From Protula sp. h YS-2021 (Eukaryota > Annelida > Polychaeta > Sabellida > Serpulidae), in the NCBI GenBank assembly GCA_949752745.1, contig OX457032.1, positions 16,036,720-16,100,719 on the forward strand: a stretch of 64,000 nt of DNA, read 5' to 3'. Positions 39,001-51,854 of the stretch are shown here, piece by piece. Below the pieces are notes generated by a model that saw only the letters and a list, made by a program, of their open reading frames with translations, was not told the DNA's origin and did not search any database. Positions within the stretch are counted from its first letter, which is position 1. The number at the start of each line of letters is the position of its first letter. Position numbers and translations under genes: made by a program.

Positions 39001-40854
39001 TATGTGTTGACAATGAAGAAAATTTTACAGCCAGTCTTTTTGATGCACTACAGCCTTGTTAAAAAATAGATAACTTCATTCTGAAGGTAAATTTCAATGC
39101 ACGAGATGCATGTTCAACGTTTTTTCTGTTATCCTAAAGGAGAACATTATGAGATGTGAATGTACACATTGTAGTTAGTGGCCATTTTGAAATTCGATAA
39201 CTCGAAATATTCGATAACTCGATAACTTTTTTCTGGTCATAAGTAATTCGACTTATCGAATATGTACTGTATTTTCTAAACATATATTTGTGTGAAATCA
39301 TAATAAAATGGTCGCTTCGGTATGTTATAAATTACAAGCAAAGTGGACCGAACATCTTCGTACAAATGGACTATTTAATTCTTAACCACTGGGAGGAAAA
39401 TTGGAGAGGCAATAAAAAAGGCAGTAGCTATCGATCCGGTATTTTTATGTTCTAGATCACGCTCAAATGCCCAGCCGATTTGGATTCAGTGTTTTTTCAC
39501 GTTTCATTGCATGACAAATTTAGGCTTTAAATGTAAGTCGTAGTGTGATAATCAGTGACTCCATTGCAGATATATTAAATTTGTTCTATCATTTAATGAA
39601 TATTTAAACTGATCTCTGAATACTTTGAGATGTAAAACTTGTCTCTTATTGAATCTTGACATGAATGATGTCTTAGGTATATTAATATAATTAGTGTCTC
39701 AATATTAAGCCTGCATGAATTAGATGCATCTGCGCTTTACTTTGAAATACATGTAAGTCGGCTATTTAAAATGAATTAGCGATACCTTTATTAACACAGA
39801 ACTCTAAAACTAGAGACCTCTTGAGATAATTATAAACAGCAACAAAAAATGTCTCATACTGTTCAAAGGTGTTTAAAACTATTTACGTGTCTGTTATATA
39901 TATAAGCAACATTTAAAGACATCTCTCAATATCTACATTATCGGTATTAAATACTGCTAAAGAAACTAAAAGAATTATCATTTCTGAAGAGCATATCAAA
40001 TATTTACTGAAATACCGGTGTACTCCTCTACTGAAAGACACAGCAAAATGACACAATAATGGCTGGTCTTTAGATAGCTAAGAGATACATTTTTGCGACT
40101 GAGAGGGCAATGTTTGAAGTTATTTTAGAAAGTTTGTAACCATCCCCATTTACCTAAAGGAGAAGGAATAAAATATTTATTATTATACTTTTCTAGTCTA
40201 ATTTCATTATTCAAATGATCCGAAGCTCCGATGGGCAATAAAGAAGGTACATCTTAGATGAGTGCGGATAAGGCTGATTTGTACCTGTTTATTAGTTCCT
40301 TGAGCAGCCAGCCAGAGATCAAGCATATAGTCATTTCATTATCTAGCTAATAAAGCTGAGGAACAGATCATTCCTAAACATGTAATAACTTACTATATGA
40401 GAGGCAACTGAGAAGATACTTTCAGTACGAAGCACCGAATAGCATACGAAAGTATGAATTCAATGACATATCCTTGCTCCTTAAGATAACAAAACAATTT
40501 CTCACAGAAAATTCACATCAGAATAGTAAACAGACACATGCATATACTTGATATAGTTTTGGATCGCATTTCAATCGGATATTTAATTGTAACTGACGAA
40601 TTAACCGCTGTAATTATTGTCATGCAATTTTATAAAAAAAAAATCAGTGAATTACTAGAACACCTCGCAGACAATATTAAACTGACTACATTGTTAGTTT
40701 CATACTTGCCTATGAATGGTATTCGCATTGGTCCCGGTGGAGTATTCCTGCTGCCTCTTTTTATGAATAAAAACAAATAGGCAGATACAAAAGCCAGTAT
40801 CCCTACAAATATTGCGGCAAGCGAAGACGGCATACTTAAACCAACTAATTCCAT
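34731..40854 (-). CDS. CYP2-clan cytochrome P450, copy A
   Basis: A microsomal haem monooxygenase of 497 residues from two exons (40854-40710 and 36079-34731). The joined coding length is 1494 bp, a multiple of three only if the donor is the GC of ATAG|GCAAGT. Exon 1 gives a membrane anchor (residues 8-32) and the proline hinge NTPPGPMRIPFIG. Exon 2 carries the I-helix AGMETTATS (305-313), the K-helix EVQR (362-365), FRPERF (415-420) and the haem loop FSMGKRQCLG with Cys443. All family-critical residues are present and the frame is open, so the enzyme looks functional. The substrate cannot be told. The 4.63-kb intron holds a LINE fragment and a pogo-type transposon. Copy B lies 9.7 kb upstream in the same orientation. 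Confidence 0.95.
36130..37621 (+). mobile_element. Truncated LINE of the Jockey/CR1-like group
   Basis: Only the 3' end of a non-LTR retrotransposon remains. It starts inside the reverse-transcriptase thumb (SRIDYGSIVYGSARPSYLKM), then carries an RNase H domain with IYTDGSK, the conserved E in AEVRALQLAM, VIGVDSLSVL and CWVPSHVGIADNEDAD. A cysteine-rich tail with CIGCQERLTVKHILLNC follows, and the element ends in (ATCA)n at about 37601-37620. Several stops and frameshifts make it dead. It lies antisense in the P450 copy A intron. The precise clade was not determined. Confidence 0.8.
36827..37189 (+). pseudogene. RNase H domain remnant of the LINE
   Basis: The open piece includes SLVFCWVPSHVGIADNEDAD and QAAKEALNYNISDL. 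These are the last two catalytic positions of the type I RNase H found in many LINE ORF2 proteins. The upstream catalytic parts are in other frames. Confidence 0.8.
37885..39269 (+). mobile_element. pogo/Tigger-like DNA transposon with both inverted ends
   Basis: The element is 1385 bp. Its left end begins CAGTACATATTCGATAAGT and its right end is the reverse of this; both are flanked by TA (37883-37884 and 39270-39271), as expected for a Tc1/mariner-superfamily TA target. Subterminal ataactcgaaatatt motifs occur at 37913, 37991 and 39197. The inside holds a decayed CENP-B-like transposase. It is inserted in the P450 copy A intron. Confidence 0.85.
38388..38960 (+). pseudogene. CENP-B/Tigger-type transposase remnant
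   Basis: The piece from 38388 resembles the CENP-B-type DNA-binding and DDE start of Tigger transposases: LSGPEQSAALGL, FKCSYGWLQNFQKRYSL, VCGESEAVNMDSVHKWF, then VYNADESVFVF, where the first catalytic Asp lies in NADE. The frame breaks near 38640-38730 and stops follow. An upstream part starts near 38340. The transposase is shorter than full length. Confidence 0.78.
40710..40854 (-). CDS. P450 copy A exon 1
   Basis: ATG at 40854-40852; 48 codons plus one base. It encodes MELVGLSMPSSLAAIFVGIL, more hydrophobic residues, then KRGSRNTPPGPMRIPFI. The donor is GC (40709-40708) in AG|GCAAGT. The GT four bases further into the intron would break the frame with exon 2. Confidence 0.88.
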
Positions 40855-41078
40855 ATATGTTCAGGAAAGTAAAACAGTTTATTGTTTAATTCTGTCTAAA
40901 GTCTCTGAATTTTCCAAATTAAAATGGGTATGTTAATGAAAACAGTTTGTGTCCACTAAAAAAGTACGTTTAGTCATATGACCTGCTGATAAGAAAATAG
41001 GTACAAGTTTTCAAGTAGATCATTTGGATGTGTGTCACGTATGAAATTTATTTTTAGCTCTCTCTCGCATAAAATATG

Positions 41079-41083
41079 TTTAG
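41079..41083 (+). repeat. Left target-site duplication (TTTAG) of the BEL/Pao element
   Basis: TTTAG immediately precedes the 5' LTR, and TTTAG at 48139-48143 immediately follows the 3' LTR. A 5-bp duplication is usual for this superfamily. Confidence 0.7.
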
Positions 41084-41411
41084 TGTAAGAAATGTCACTG
41101 CTTGAATTCAGTTCAGTATGTTTTTCACGGGGTGAACATTATTCTCATCCCCCACCCCCTACACACACGTGCGTTTTGTAATTGAATGATTTGTCGTGCT
41201 GTGTTCATTCGTCCGTGCTTAGCAATCACCGGAATATATAAACCGCGGTTTTCGCGCGATTCGGGATTCGGCCTCGGAAAGTCAATAATTTTGTACCTAT
41301 GCTATTTTACTGTTTGGTTCATGTTCATGTTTAGCCGTTAAGAATTGGAAGAAAATAAACAGCGTTACAAAATGGATTGGCCGAATCATTTTTGGATTTC
41401 GATTCCTTACA
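41084..41411 (+). repeat. BEL/Pao 5' LTR
   Basis: It runs from TGTAAGAAATG to CCTTACA. It contains tatataaa at 41235-41242 (promoter-like) and aataaa at 41354-41359 (polyadenylation-like), in the usual U3-R-U5 order. It is the nearest feature to the P450 copy A start codon (230 bp). Confidence 0.88.
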
Positions 41412-41443
41412 TTTAGTACAAAATTATTTAACATTCTAAATTA

Positions 41444-41456
41444 TGGTGGCAGACGG
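41444..41456 (+). other. Primer-binding-site-like sequence
   Basis: TGGTGGCAGACGG lies 32 bp inside the 5' LTR. TGG pairs with a tRNA 3' CCA end, and BEL elements commonly carry TGGTGGCAG here. The matching tRNA was not identified. Confidence 0.5.
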
Positions 41457-41467
41457 AAAACTGAAAA

Positions 41468-42445
41468 ATGGATATCGAAAAAATGAACATTGCACAGCCA
41501 AAAGAGGGGCTGGCGGAAAAGGGCTTGCCAACGAAAGGGAACAAGGTGGAGCTTGTAAAGCCCCTACAAGATTATTATGAACACGTAGGGGTTCCGGGGT
41601 GTGCGGCTGCTGAATTCTCGGAGCCATCACATGAGGCAAGTGGCGTTAAATCTGAGGTACAATCTAAGATACAGTCCCCTGTTGAAGATACAGTAAAGCC
41701 AAGTGACAGTGCTTCCTTGGCTGGTTGTACAAGTAGTGTTCGTTCTGCTTGCGCCCGTGCAGCTGCTAAAAAAGTTGCTGCCCTAGCAAAGCTCAAGTTG
41801 TGCGAGGAAGAGGAGCGTTTGGCAGCTCAGTTGAAAAGGCACCAACTGAAGTCCGATATAGCTGCTGTTGAAGCAGAAGAGCAAGTCCTCACAATGTATG
41901 ACGAAAATCCTGATCACGACAAATTTCAAAGCGCGATTCCAAACCCAGTTACACTTAACCCAGCAGCTGAAGCATTTAAGCCGCAATTAGCACCTTGCGC
42001 AAACACCATTCCTTTCACGCAGCAGCAAATGATTGACGTTTTACCCTTGCCTAAGCCCGAACTACTTACCTTTGATGGGGACCCGATGAACTTCTACATG
42101 TTTATGAACTGTTTCCACAGTAGTGTAGATTCTACCCAAATGAGTGATGTTTCTAAACTGAACAAGTTTTTTTAACTATGCAAGGGAAGGGCACTAAACG
42201 TCATAAAACCATGCGCGTGTATGCTGCCTGCAGTTGGCTATCGAAAGGCCAAAAAGCTGTTAATAGAGCGGTTTGGAAATGATTATGTGATATCTGAAGC
42301 ATGGATATCGAAGATCACCTCAGGACCTCCGATCAAGTCCGAGAATGTACAGGTGCTACAAGAGTTTTTAGATGATGTTCGCAGCTGTACTGAAACCCTA
42401 CGAGCAATGGGGCATTTGAATGAGGTCGATGAGTACGCCTGGTAA
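41468..42445 (+). pseudogene. BEL/Pao gag N-terminal part, broken
   Basis: The first open piece (41468-42175) starts MDIEKMNIAQ, contains an alanine/lysine/glutamate-rich helix likely to coil, and ends in LPKPELLTFDGDPMNFYMF, the gag signature of this superfamily. A stop at 42173 and a frame change follow. A second piece (from 42221) with KKLLIERFGNDYVISEAWI continues the same domain. Confidence 0.85.
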
Positions 42446-43349
42446 AGTTGGTGAAGAGGCTGCCAATCTACCTCAAAGTCGCTGGCGGAAGAAAGCCGTA
42501 GAATATCATGAAGCCCGTGGACAATATCCAGGTATTGATGCATTTTTGGATTTCCTTACCCTTGTGAGCCGCGAAGTGAGTGATCCAGTTTTCGGTGTAG
42601 GCGCTGAACAAAAACGCGAGAAAGGCAAATTGCAACCAAACAAGTTCTTGAGTTTTCAAGTCGGTGCAAACAAGGTCAAGGCACCCGCTGAGCCAAGTCG
42701 AAAGGGCTTCATGTGTGGCGACTCGCATTATCTGAGCCAGTGTGAGAAGTTTAAGAAATTGCAAGCTTCTGAGAGACTGAAGTTTGTTAGAGAAAAGAAA
42801 ATCTGCTTCAATTGTTTGAATGGTTCTCGACACGTTTCAAAGGAATGCAGGTTCGCCAAGACGTGTGGCATATACGGCTGTTCCAGGAAGCACTCATGCC
42901 TGCTTCATAGTGCGCTGAAGACAGACAACGCGCAAGGAGAATCGCCTGCGAGTTCGACGTTGACTTCAGCCGGTGAGTCAACTTCGATCCGTGATGCACT
43001 GAATAACTCTAGCTGTGCACCCATATCTTTCAGCACGCAGGCACCAGAGAAGGCTAAGGTGTCTCTTCCTATTGTTCCTGTATACGTGCGGGCACAAGGT
43101 CAAGGACTGGGGGTGAAGACGTTTGCCTTGCTGGACACCGGAAATAACCGCACATTCTGCTCCACAAAGCTGCAACAACAACTGGGCGCAGAAGGTAAAC
43201 CGACCACAATAATGCTTTCTACATTGAACAATGGCAAAGAAGTTGCTGTAGAAGAAATTTGTTTGACTGCATCAAATACGCAGAAGAACCGCAGTGGTAA
43301 TGAGACAGTTACTCTTGCTAAAGTGTGTGTGATGAACGATTTCCCGTAG
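42420..43349 (+). pseudogene. BEL/Pao gag zinc knuckles and aspartic protease
   Basis: A 309-codon open piece. It carries KKICFNCLNGSRHVSKECR and CSRKHSCLLH (zinc-knuckle cysteines and histidines), a serine-rich linker, then FALLDTGNNRTFCSTKL, where LLDTG holds the catalytic Asp of a retropepsin-like protease (DUF1758 type). It ends at a stop at 43347-43349, where related elements read on into the RT part. Confidence 0.88.
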
Positions 43350-43352
43350 CTT

Positions 43353-44569
43353 GTGTCAAGTGTGGTTTGCAAAGATGACATTAGTGAATTTAGTTATTTG
43401 AATGACTTACCGATATGCAGTTCTAGCAGTGAAGGTGTGTCGTTGTTGATTGGGCAAGACAATCCAGATGGTTTAGTTCCACTTGAGGTGTGTCGTGGTC
43501 AGCCCGGCGAACCGTACGCATTACGAACACCACTCGGTTGGACGGTTAACGGACCTGTACGAAGTCAAGAGGAATCCTCGTGCTTTTAATGTAGACTGTT
43601 GTGCAAATGTCGATCGCGAGTTGAACAACAAAGTCGAGAAATTCTGGAAAGTTGATAGTTTTGGAACAACAGATGAATGCAGTGAAGTGTCTTTGGAATA
43701 TAGGCGAGTCGTTAAGCTGTGAAATACTTCAGTATCCATTGATAATAACCACTATCAACTTCACATACCATTCAAGCAGGAAAAATCGAATTTATCCGAT
43801 AATCGAATCCTCGCAGAAAAACGCCTTGGATATCTAGGCCTGCGCTTGAGGAAAGACGATGTGATGTATTCTAAGTACACTGCAGGCATCCACAATTTGC
43901 AGGAGAAGGGGTATGCTGAAAAGTTGGAGGAAGATGAGTCGACAACTCCAGTTCGAACTTGGTATATACCGCATCATCCCGTATTTAACCCCAAAAAGGC
44001 CAGAGAAGCTAAGAATTGTGTTTGACTGTGCAGCGTCATTCCAAAACACTTCCTTCAATAAAGAAGTGTTGCAACCCCCGGATCGGACGAACACCTTAAT
44101 CGGTGTATTGCTAAGGTTCCGCGAAAGCAAGATCGGTGTTATGGCGGACATCGAAGAGATGTTTCACCAAGTTAAAGTTCCACCAAAACACAGAGATGCC
44201 TTGCGATTCCTATGGTGGAACAGAGATGATCCAGACGCAGCTGTCGATACTTACCGAATTACAGTCCATCTCTTTGGTGGTGTGTGGAGGCCAAGCGTGT
44301 GCAACTACGCACTAAGGCGAACTGCGGAAGATTTCCGGTCTCAGTTTTACTCAAGCGTGATCGACGCGGTGATGAACAGCCTCTACGTTGACGACCTGCT
44401 GCATTCTCTTGATTCAGTGAGCGAAGGAAAAGCATTGGCAACTGAGCTTCGATGCTTGTTATCGCTGCGCGGATTCAATTTGACCAAGTGGGTGAGTAGC
44501 AGCAGTGATGTTCTAAATTCCATTCCAGTCGAAAACAGAGCAAAACAAATTCAAAATCTGGATCTGTAA
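43353..44569 (+). pseudogene. BEL/Pao linker and reverse transcriptase, broken
   Basis: 43353-43589 encodes LLIGQDNPDGLVPLEV and RTPLGWTVNGPV, which precede RT in BEL elements. A frameshifted stretch follows. Then 43913-44569 gives the RT core with [28 protein letters not shown] (catalytic Asp), and [13 protein letters not shown] (YVDD box). The catalytic motifs remain, but the frame does not connect to either side. Confidence 0.9.
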
Positions 44570-45340
44570 ACTGTACAGCGTGCTTTTGGAGTCGAATGGT
44601 TCACCATACGCGACGTGTTTCGTATCAAGATGACGCCGAGAGAGCCAGTCCTCACACGACGAGGTCTGCTCAGTGTAGTAAGTGCAGTATATGACCCACT
44701 AGGATTTGCTTGTACATTTCTATTGATCGCAAAGAAACTGTTTCAGACTTAATGTAAGCTCCAGAAAGGCTGGGATGATGCACTCGAAGAAAACACAGTG
44801 AAGAAGTTCACCAGATGGTTGGAGTCGTTGCCGCTGCTGCAGAAGATTGAAGTGCGTAGATGTGTGGTCAATGTCAATAAGCAGGACATCAAAGTGATGC
44901 AGTTGCATCATTTCTGTGACGCAAGTGAAGAGGTGTACGGCACGGTGACATATCTGCGCATCGTTGATATTAGAGGTGAGGTCTGTTGCTCATTTCTCTT
45001 CGGCAAATCACGATTGGCACCACTGAAACAAATCAGCATTCCGAGGCTTGAACTGTGTGCAGCGGTAGCAGCTATCCGTGTAAACAGCATGATGCAGTGT
45101 GAATTGAAGCTATGATTGCAGGAAGTGTTCTTCCGGACCGACAGTAGTATTGTTCTGTATAATATCAAAAACGCTACTCGTAGATTTCAGACATTTGTAG
45201 CCATCCGACTTACAGTGATCCATGACGGTTCGAGAAGCGATCAGTGGCGACATGTCAGCTCGTGTAACAACCCCAACGATGATACCTCTCAAAGATTGAT
45301 TTGTCGACGATCAAGGATTCCGACATCGAGGTAAAACGTG
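44570..45340 (+). pseudogene. BEL/Pao RNase H region, broken
   Basis: Pieces in different frames give the RT connection (RRGLLSVVSAVYDPLGF in the frame near 44660), then HHFCDASEEVYGTVTYLRI and ISIPRLELCAAVAAIR, typical of the A17/RNase H section. A stop at 45113 and frameshifts follow. Confidence 0.8.
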
Positions 45341-45599
45341 TAACTGCTATCGGTGTTGTTGAATCGAAGCAAACAGATGTCATTGAAAAACTGATTAATC
45401 GCTATTCCAACTGGCACCGCGTAAGAAAGCAGTAGCATGGGTATGACGATTCATACACTGGCTGAAAAACAAAACAAACATTGCTTATGTGCTGTCACCA
45501 AATGAACTGAAACTCGCAGAAAAACGCATTGTGTTGTATGTCCAGATGAAGTGTTTCTAGCAAGAAATGAGCTATCTGCTGTCGCAACGCAGTGTCAAA

Positions 45600-46294
45600 A
45601 GAAGCAGTACGCTGTACTACCTTGAACCCTTTGTGGATGAAGAAGGGTTATTGCGCGTCGGAGGTCGCCTATGAAACGTCGTGGTTGCTGTCGAGATGAA
45701 ACAACAGCTGATTCTGCCGCGAGATTGTCACCTGTTGCTACTAATAATCAGGTATTATCATGAAGTTAAAGCCAGGTATGGCGGCACTGAATACGTCCTG
45801 TCGATTCTCCGCACAAGATTCTGGATTGCAAAATTGAGACAACTCATTCGCAAAGTGATATGCAATTGTGTTATATGCAGACGATTGTATGGCCAGCCAA
45901 AGTATCATCGGATGTCAGACTTCCCCAGTGATAGAGTAACGCCAAATAAGCCCCCTTTTGCCTATGTGAGAATCGATTGCTTTGGGCCATTTCATGAACC
46001 CTTTGTGGATGAAGAAGGGTCATTGAACGGGGCCGCGCTCAAGTAAAAAGATATGGCTGTATTTTTACGTGCCTTGTTATTCGCGAGATCCACATCGAAG
46101 TGTTACATTCGCTTGATGCAGGTTCGTTTGTGAATGCACTGCAACAAGTCACTTCTAGAAGAGAAATACCTGAAATCATCCGCACAGACAATGGCACAAA
46201 CTTTGTTGGTAGCTCCAAAGAGCTGTTCGAGGCCATACATCGATGGAATACCAGCAACAGTCTGCATAAACATTTGCAACACAAAGAGATTTAG
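45600..46294 (+). pseudogene. BEL/Pao integrase, broken
   Basis: It has a zinc-binding start (GGTEYVLSILRTRFWI, VICNCVICRR), then YVRIDCFGPF with the first catalytic Asp, then EIIRTDNGTNFVGSSKELF with the second. Several stops and a frame change near 46044-46100 interrupt it. FVDEEGSL near 45980-46025 repeats a phrase found near 45630, which suggests a small local duplication. Confidence 0.85.
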
Positions 46295-46882
46295 TGGATA
46301 TTCAACCCCCCTTGCGCATCACACATGGGCGGCGTCTGGAAACGCCAGATGCGAACAGTGCGCATGGTACTAAACGCTATTATTCGCAACACAGTCCTTG
46401 ATGATGAACGCCTGTCAACATTGTTTTGCGAAGTAGAGTCAATTGTAAACAACCCACTAATAACCAGATGCTCCGAAAATCCGCAAGATGCGACACCCCT
46501 AACGCCAAATCACCTGCTTCTGCTGCGCGGCAACGAAAAACTGCCGGCTGATTTCTTTGACAAACACGATGTCTACCGCCGACGGTGGCGGTACGTACAG
46601 TATCTAGCAAACATGTTTTGGAACCGATGGATACGCGAATATCTGCCGACGATTCGACAGCGCCAAAAGTGGGTCGAGTCCGCGCGTGAATCACGCGAAC
46701 ATGACATTGTACTGGTGTCTGATGAGCAAACGCCACGAAATATCTGGCCAATTGCCCGAGTTTCACAAGTTAACAGAAGCAGAGATGGTCTCGTTAGATC
46801 AGCTGTTGTGAAAACAAAATCATCGAATCTGACCCGTCCCATAACTAAACTTTGTTTACTAGAAGCTTGTATAATTGATTAA
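46295..46882 (+). pseudogene. BEL/Pao integrase end and DUF5641-like domain
   Basis: From 46325 the text reads MGGVWKRQMRTVRMVL, where the catalytic Glu of GGxWE is Lys (AAA). It continues with TPNHLLLLRG, FWNRWIREYLP and NIWPIARVSQV, the C-terminal domain found after BEL/Pao integrases. Stop at 46880-46882. Confidence 0.87.
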
Positions 46883-47809
46883 TTATTTGTACAAGTGATT
46901 AAAATTTTTGTAAATCTAAGAATATTGTAATGTAAACTAACTTTGGTAACATGCCATGCATCTTGCAGTCAGCTGAGACGATGTCCACAGACACAATTGA
47001 ACATTCATTTTATTGTATATTGTCCAATTATGGCCGTACCTTTATTATGGCCGTTCACTGTGTAATGTGTTTCTTATTATCCTATTAATATTTCTTTTCA
47101 TTATGGAATTTTATAATTTGATTTCATTTGTCATCTCTTTCGTAGTACGTGAAAAAGCTAATTTCAGTTCCAAACGCATGTTGTCTTTTCAAAGTTCACT
47201 CAATAAATGACAAAGTCCATTGCGTAAACGCCCAATGTCAGTACATAGCTATTGCGCACGTGTGTTGGTGAAACACGTGGTCAGTTACTGTAAATCACAC
47301 CACTTCAATACCCATAGGCTACGCTGTACTAGTGTGGTTTGCTTGTGTATTCACACGTATCGCTGGCTTCCGCCAAACAAACTTCCGGCACAAAAGTTCT
47401 ATGAAAAAATTTTTATTTTTATCAAGCCACAGAAATAAAATAAAATGTGTGCTTGATTCAAGCCGATTTGTGGAGCTTTATGTTTGCCGCACGCTTGCTG
47501 TATCATGCACGGTAACGCAGGTGAAATACTGTGTTCAGTTTCAACCCTCCCTCACGTAGTGTTATAGTTTGGATTATTGAACCGCTTTGCCGCATATATT
47601 GTGTGATTGTATACCCTATTGAATTCACTTGTGCCACTGTATCATGTTCGGTAATTTCGGGGAAAACTATTGTATTCAGATATACCCCTTTCCTCACAGT
47701 GTTATTGTTTAGATTATTGAACCGCTTTGATGCATGAATTGTGTGAATGTATACGCTGCTGAATTCATTTATGTCCCTCGTGGTGAACGCCAAGCATTCA
47801 CGGGGCCAC
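46883..47809 (+). repeat. BEL/Pao 3' untranslated part with a local duplication
   Basis: No coding sequence is seen. A segment of about 135 bp occurs twice (about 47500-47640 and 47641-47770), each with ctgtatcatg, a cagNt(a/t)Nacccct-like core and tagattattgaaccgctttg. A purine tract before the 3' LTR is weak (cacggggccac). Confidence 0.6.
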
Positions 47810-48138
47810 TGTAAGAAATGTCACTGTTTGAATTCAGTTCAGTATGTTTGTCACGGGGTGAACATTATTCTCGTCCCCCAGCCCACTACACACACGTGCG
47901 TTTTGTAATTGAATGATTTGTCGTGTTGTGTTCATTCGTCCGTGCTTAGCAATCACATGAGTATATAAACCGCGGTTTTCGCGCAATTCGGGATTCGGCC
48001 GCGGAAAGTCAATAATTTTGTACCTGTGCTATTTTACAGTTTGGTTCATGTTCATGCTTAGCCGTTAAGAATTGGAAGAAAATAAACAGCGTTACAAAAT
48101 GGATTGGCCGATTCATTTTCGGATTTTAATTCCTTTTA
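47810..48138 (+). repeat. BEL/Pao 3' LTR
   Basis: 329 bp nearly matching the 5' LTR, starting TGTAAGAAATG. The last six bases are CTTTTA instead of CTTACA. TTTAG follows at 48139-48143. Confidence 0.87.
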
Positions 48139-48143
48139 TTTAG

Positions 48144-50505
<2,362 letters not shown>

Positions 50506-51854
50506 TTATCTCAAAATAGCGCGTATTTCAAAGGGTTTTGTAGAAAAGGTAAATCCAAATATGCCTTCTTCGTCCAACTTTCTAACGCTCTCTGGCGGGT
50601 GAAAAGTGAACTTTTGCAGAAGCGATGCAGCAAACAGGAATAACTCTTGGCGGGCAAGGACTTCCCCGAGGCACTGGCGCTTCCCCATGGAGAACGGGAT
50701 CAGATGTGAATGACGTTCAAAACATCCATTGCTGTTGATAAATCTTTCCGGTCGAAAAACGTGCGGATCTTTCCACGTCGCGGGGTTCATGTGGACGTGT
50801 GTTAAGTTCTGAATGATTTGTGTGCCCCCAGGTATGTCATAGCCCGCTAAGGTCGTGTCTGTTTCTGTGAAGTGTGGCAGAGACAATGGCACTATAGTTT
50901 TGAATCGTTGAACCTCCCAAATGATGGCCTGAACGTAGTGGAGTTGGTCCCTATCGGCCATTCTTACTGGCCGATCTTTGCCGACAACCCGATCGATCTC
51001 GTGATGTGCCTTGGCCTGGATGCCAGGATAATTAGCCATCAACAACAGCATCCACTTCGTGCTGGTAGTAGTCGTTTCCATCCCTGCTATAAAGAAATCA
51101 AATATCATGAAATGCATGTTGTCTTTATCAAGGCTTGATTCGTTCTTTCCAGAATTCAACTGATCCTCTATCAATGTGTGGACGAAATCCGAATCCAAAC
51201 CCGATATGTGTGACTCATAATGCTCCTTAATTCCTTTCGATACGAAATCCATAATGCCATGATGGGCCTTCATAAATGTATCCAGACCGCGCTTCATGCT
51301 TGGCATCCAGCACAGCCATGGAAAGAAATCTAGAATAAATACTTGCCCTCCTGATTGAACAAGGTTATCACAGTGTTCAATGGCTTCAGAAACTGTTTTA
51401 TCGTTGTGTTCATATCTTGTGTTAAAGAGCACTAAATTAATAACGTTTGTTATTGATATGGTTAACAAGGCCCCAGGATCAAACTCTTGTCCATTTTTTG
51501 CTTGAATTGCTCGTGCAAGGATTTCAGCTTCTTCTTGTATTTTCGACTCCATCATTGGCTTGCCAAATCCCAATGTGCGAAAAGTGCTCAGAGCATTGTT
51601 GCGATGGCGACGCATTTCGGGTGTGTATTCGGCATCTATGATTCCAAGTTTATGGGGGTTGTACTTTAGAAGCACATAGCCATCACCTCTTCCAGAGAAC
51701 TGCGCACTTTTGCCGACTAAAGCTTCTTTCATGAGGTCGTATGAATTCAAAACAACGCATCGGACGTTTCCTATATATATTGCAAAAATATCTCCGTATT
51801 TTCCACCCAGTTTCGTGAAGTCTTCTGGCGTAAACCCATGAAAGAGTAGGGTAC
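50506..51854 (-). CDS. P450 copy B exon 2
   Basis: The acceptor is ttttaatgcag|GTACCC, the exon is 1349 bp, and a stop closes it at 50508-50506. It encodes TLLFHGFTPEDFTKLGGKYG to PFEIRAILR without interruption. An in-frame ATG upstream of the acceptor (51873) is intronic. Confidence 0.95.

Larger units (their letters stand above)
41084..48138 (+). mobile_element. BEL/Pao LTR retrotransposon, complete but decayed
   Basis: The element is 7055 bp. It has LTRs of 328 and 329 bp that begin TGTAAG; the left one ends CTTACA, a perfect inverted match to its start. The domain order is gag, zinc knuckles, aspartic protease, reverse transcriptase, RNase H, integrase, and a DUF5641-like C-terminus. Putting integrase after RNase H, with the A17-type linker before RT, is the BEL/Pao arrangement. 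Multiple stops and frameshifts interrupt the polyprotein. The LTRs differ at roughly 20 positions by eye, so the insertion is not recent. It lies between the two P450 genes, opposite to them in strand. Confidence 0.9.

Noticed and set aside
40701..40710. Canonical GT donor (GGCAA|gtatga) for exon 1 of the P450 genes
   Set aside because: It leaves the joined coding length off by one base from a multiple of three and breaks the frame in both copies; the GC donor four bases earlier restores it.
44259..44441. Minus-strand ORFs within the BEL element
   Set aside because: They are antisense shadows of the reverse transcriptase.
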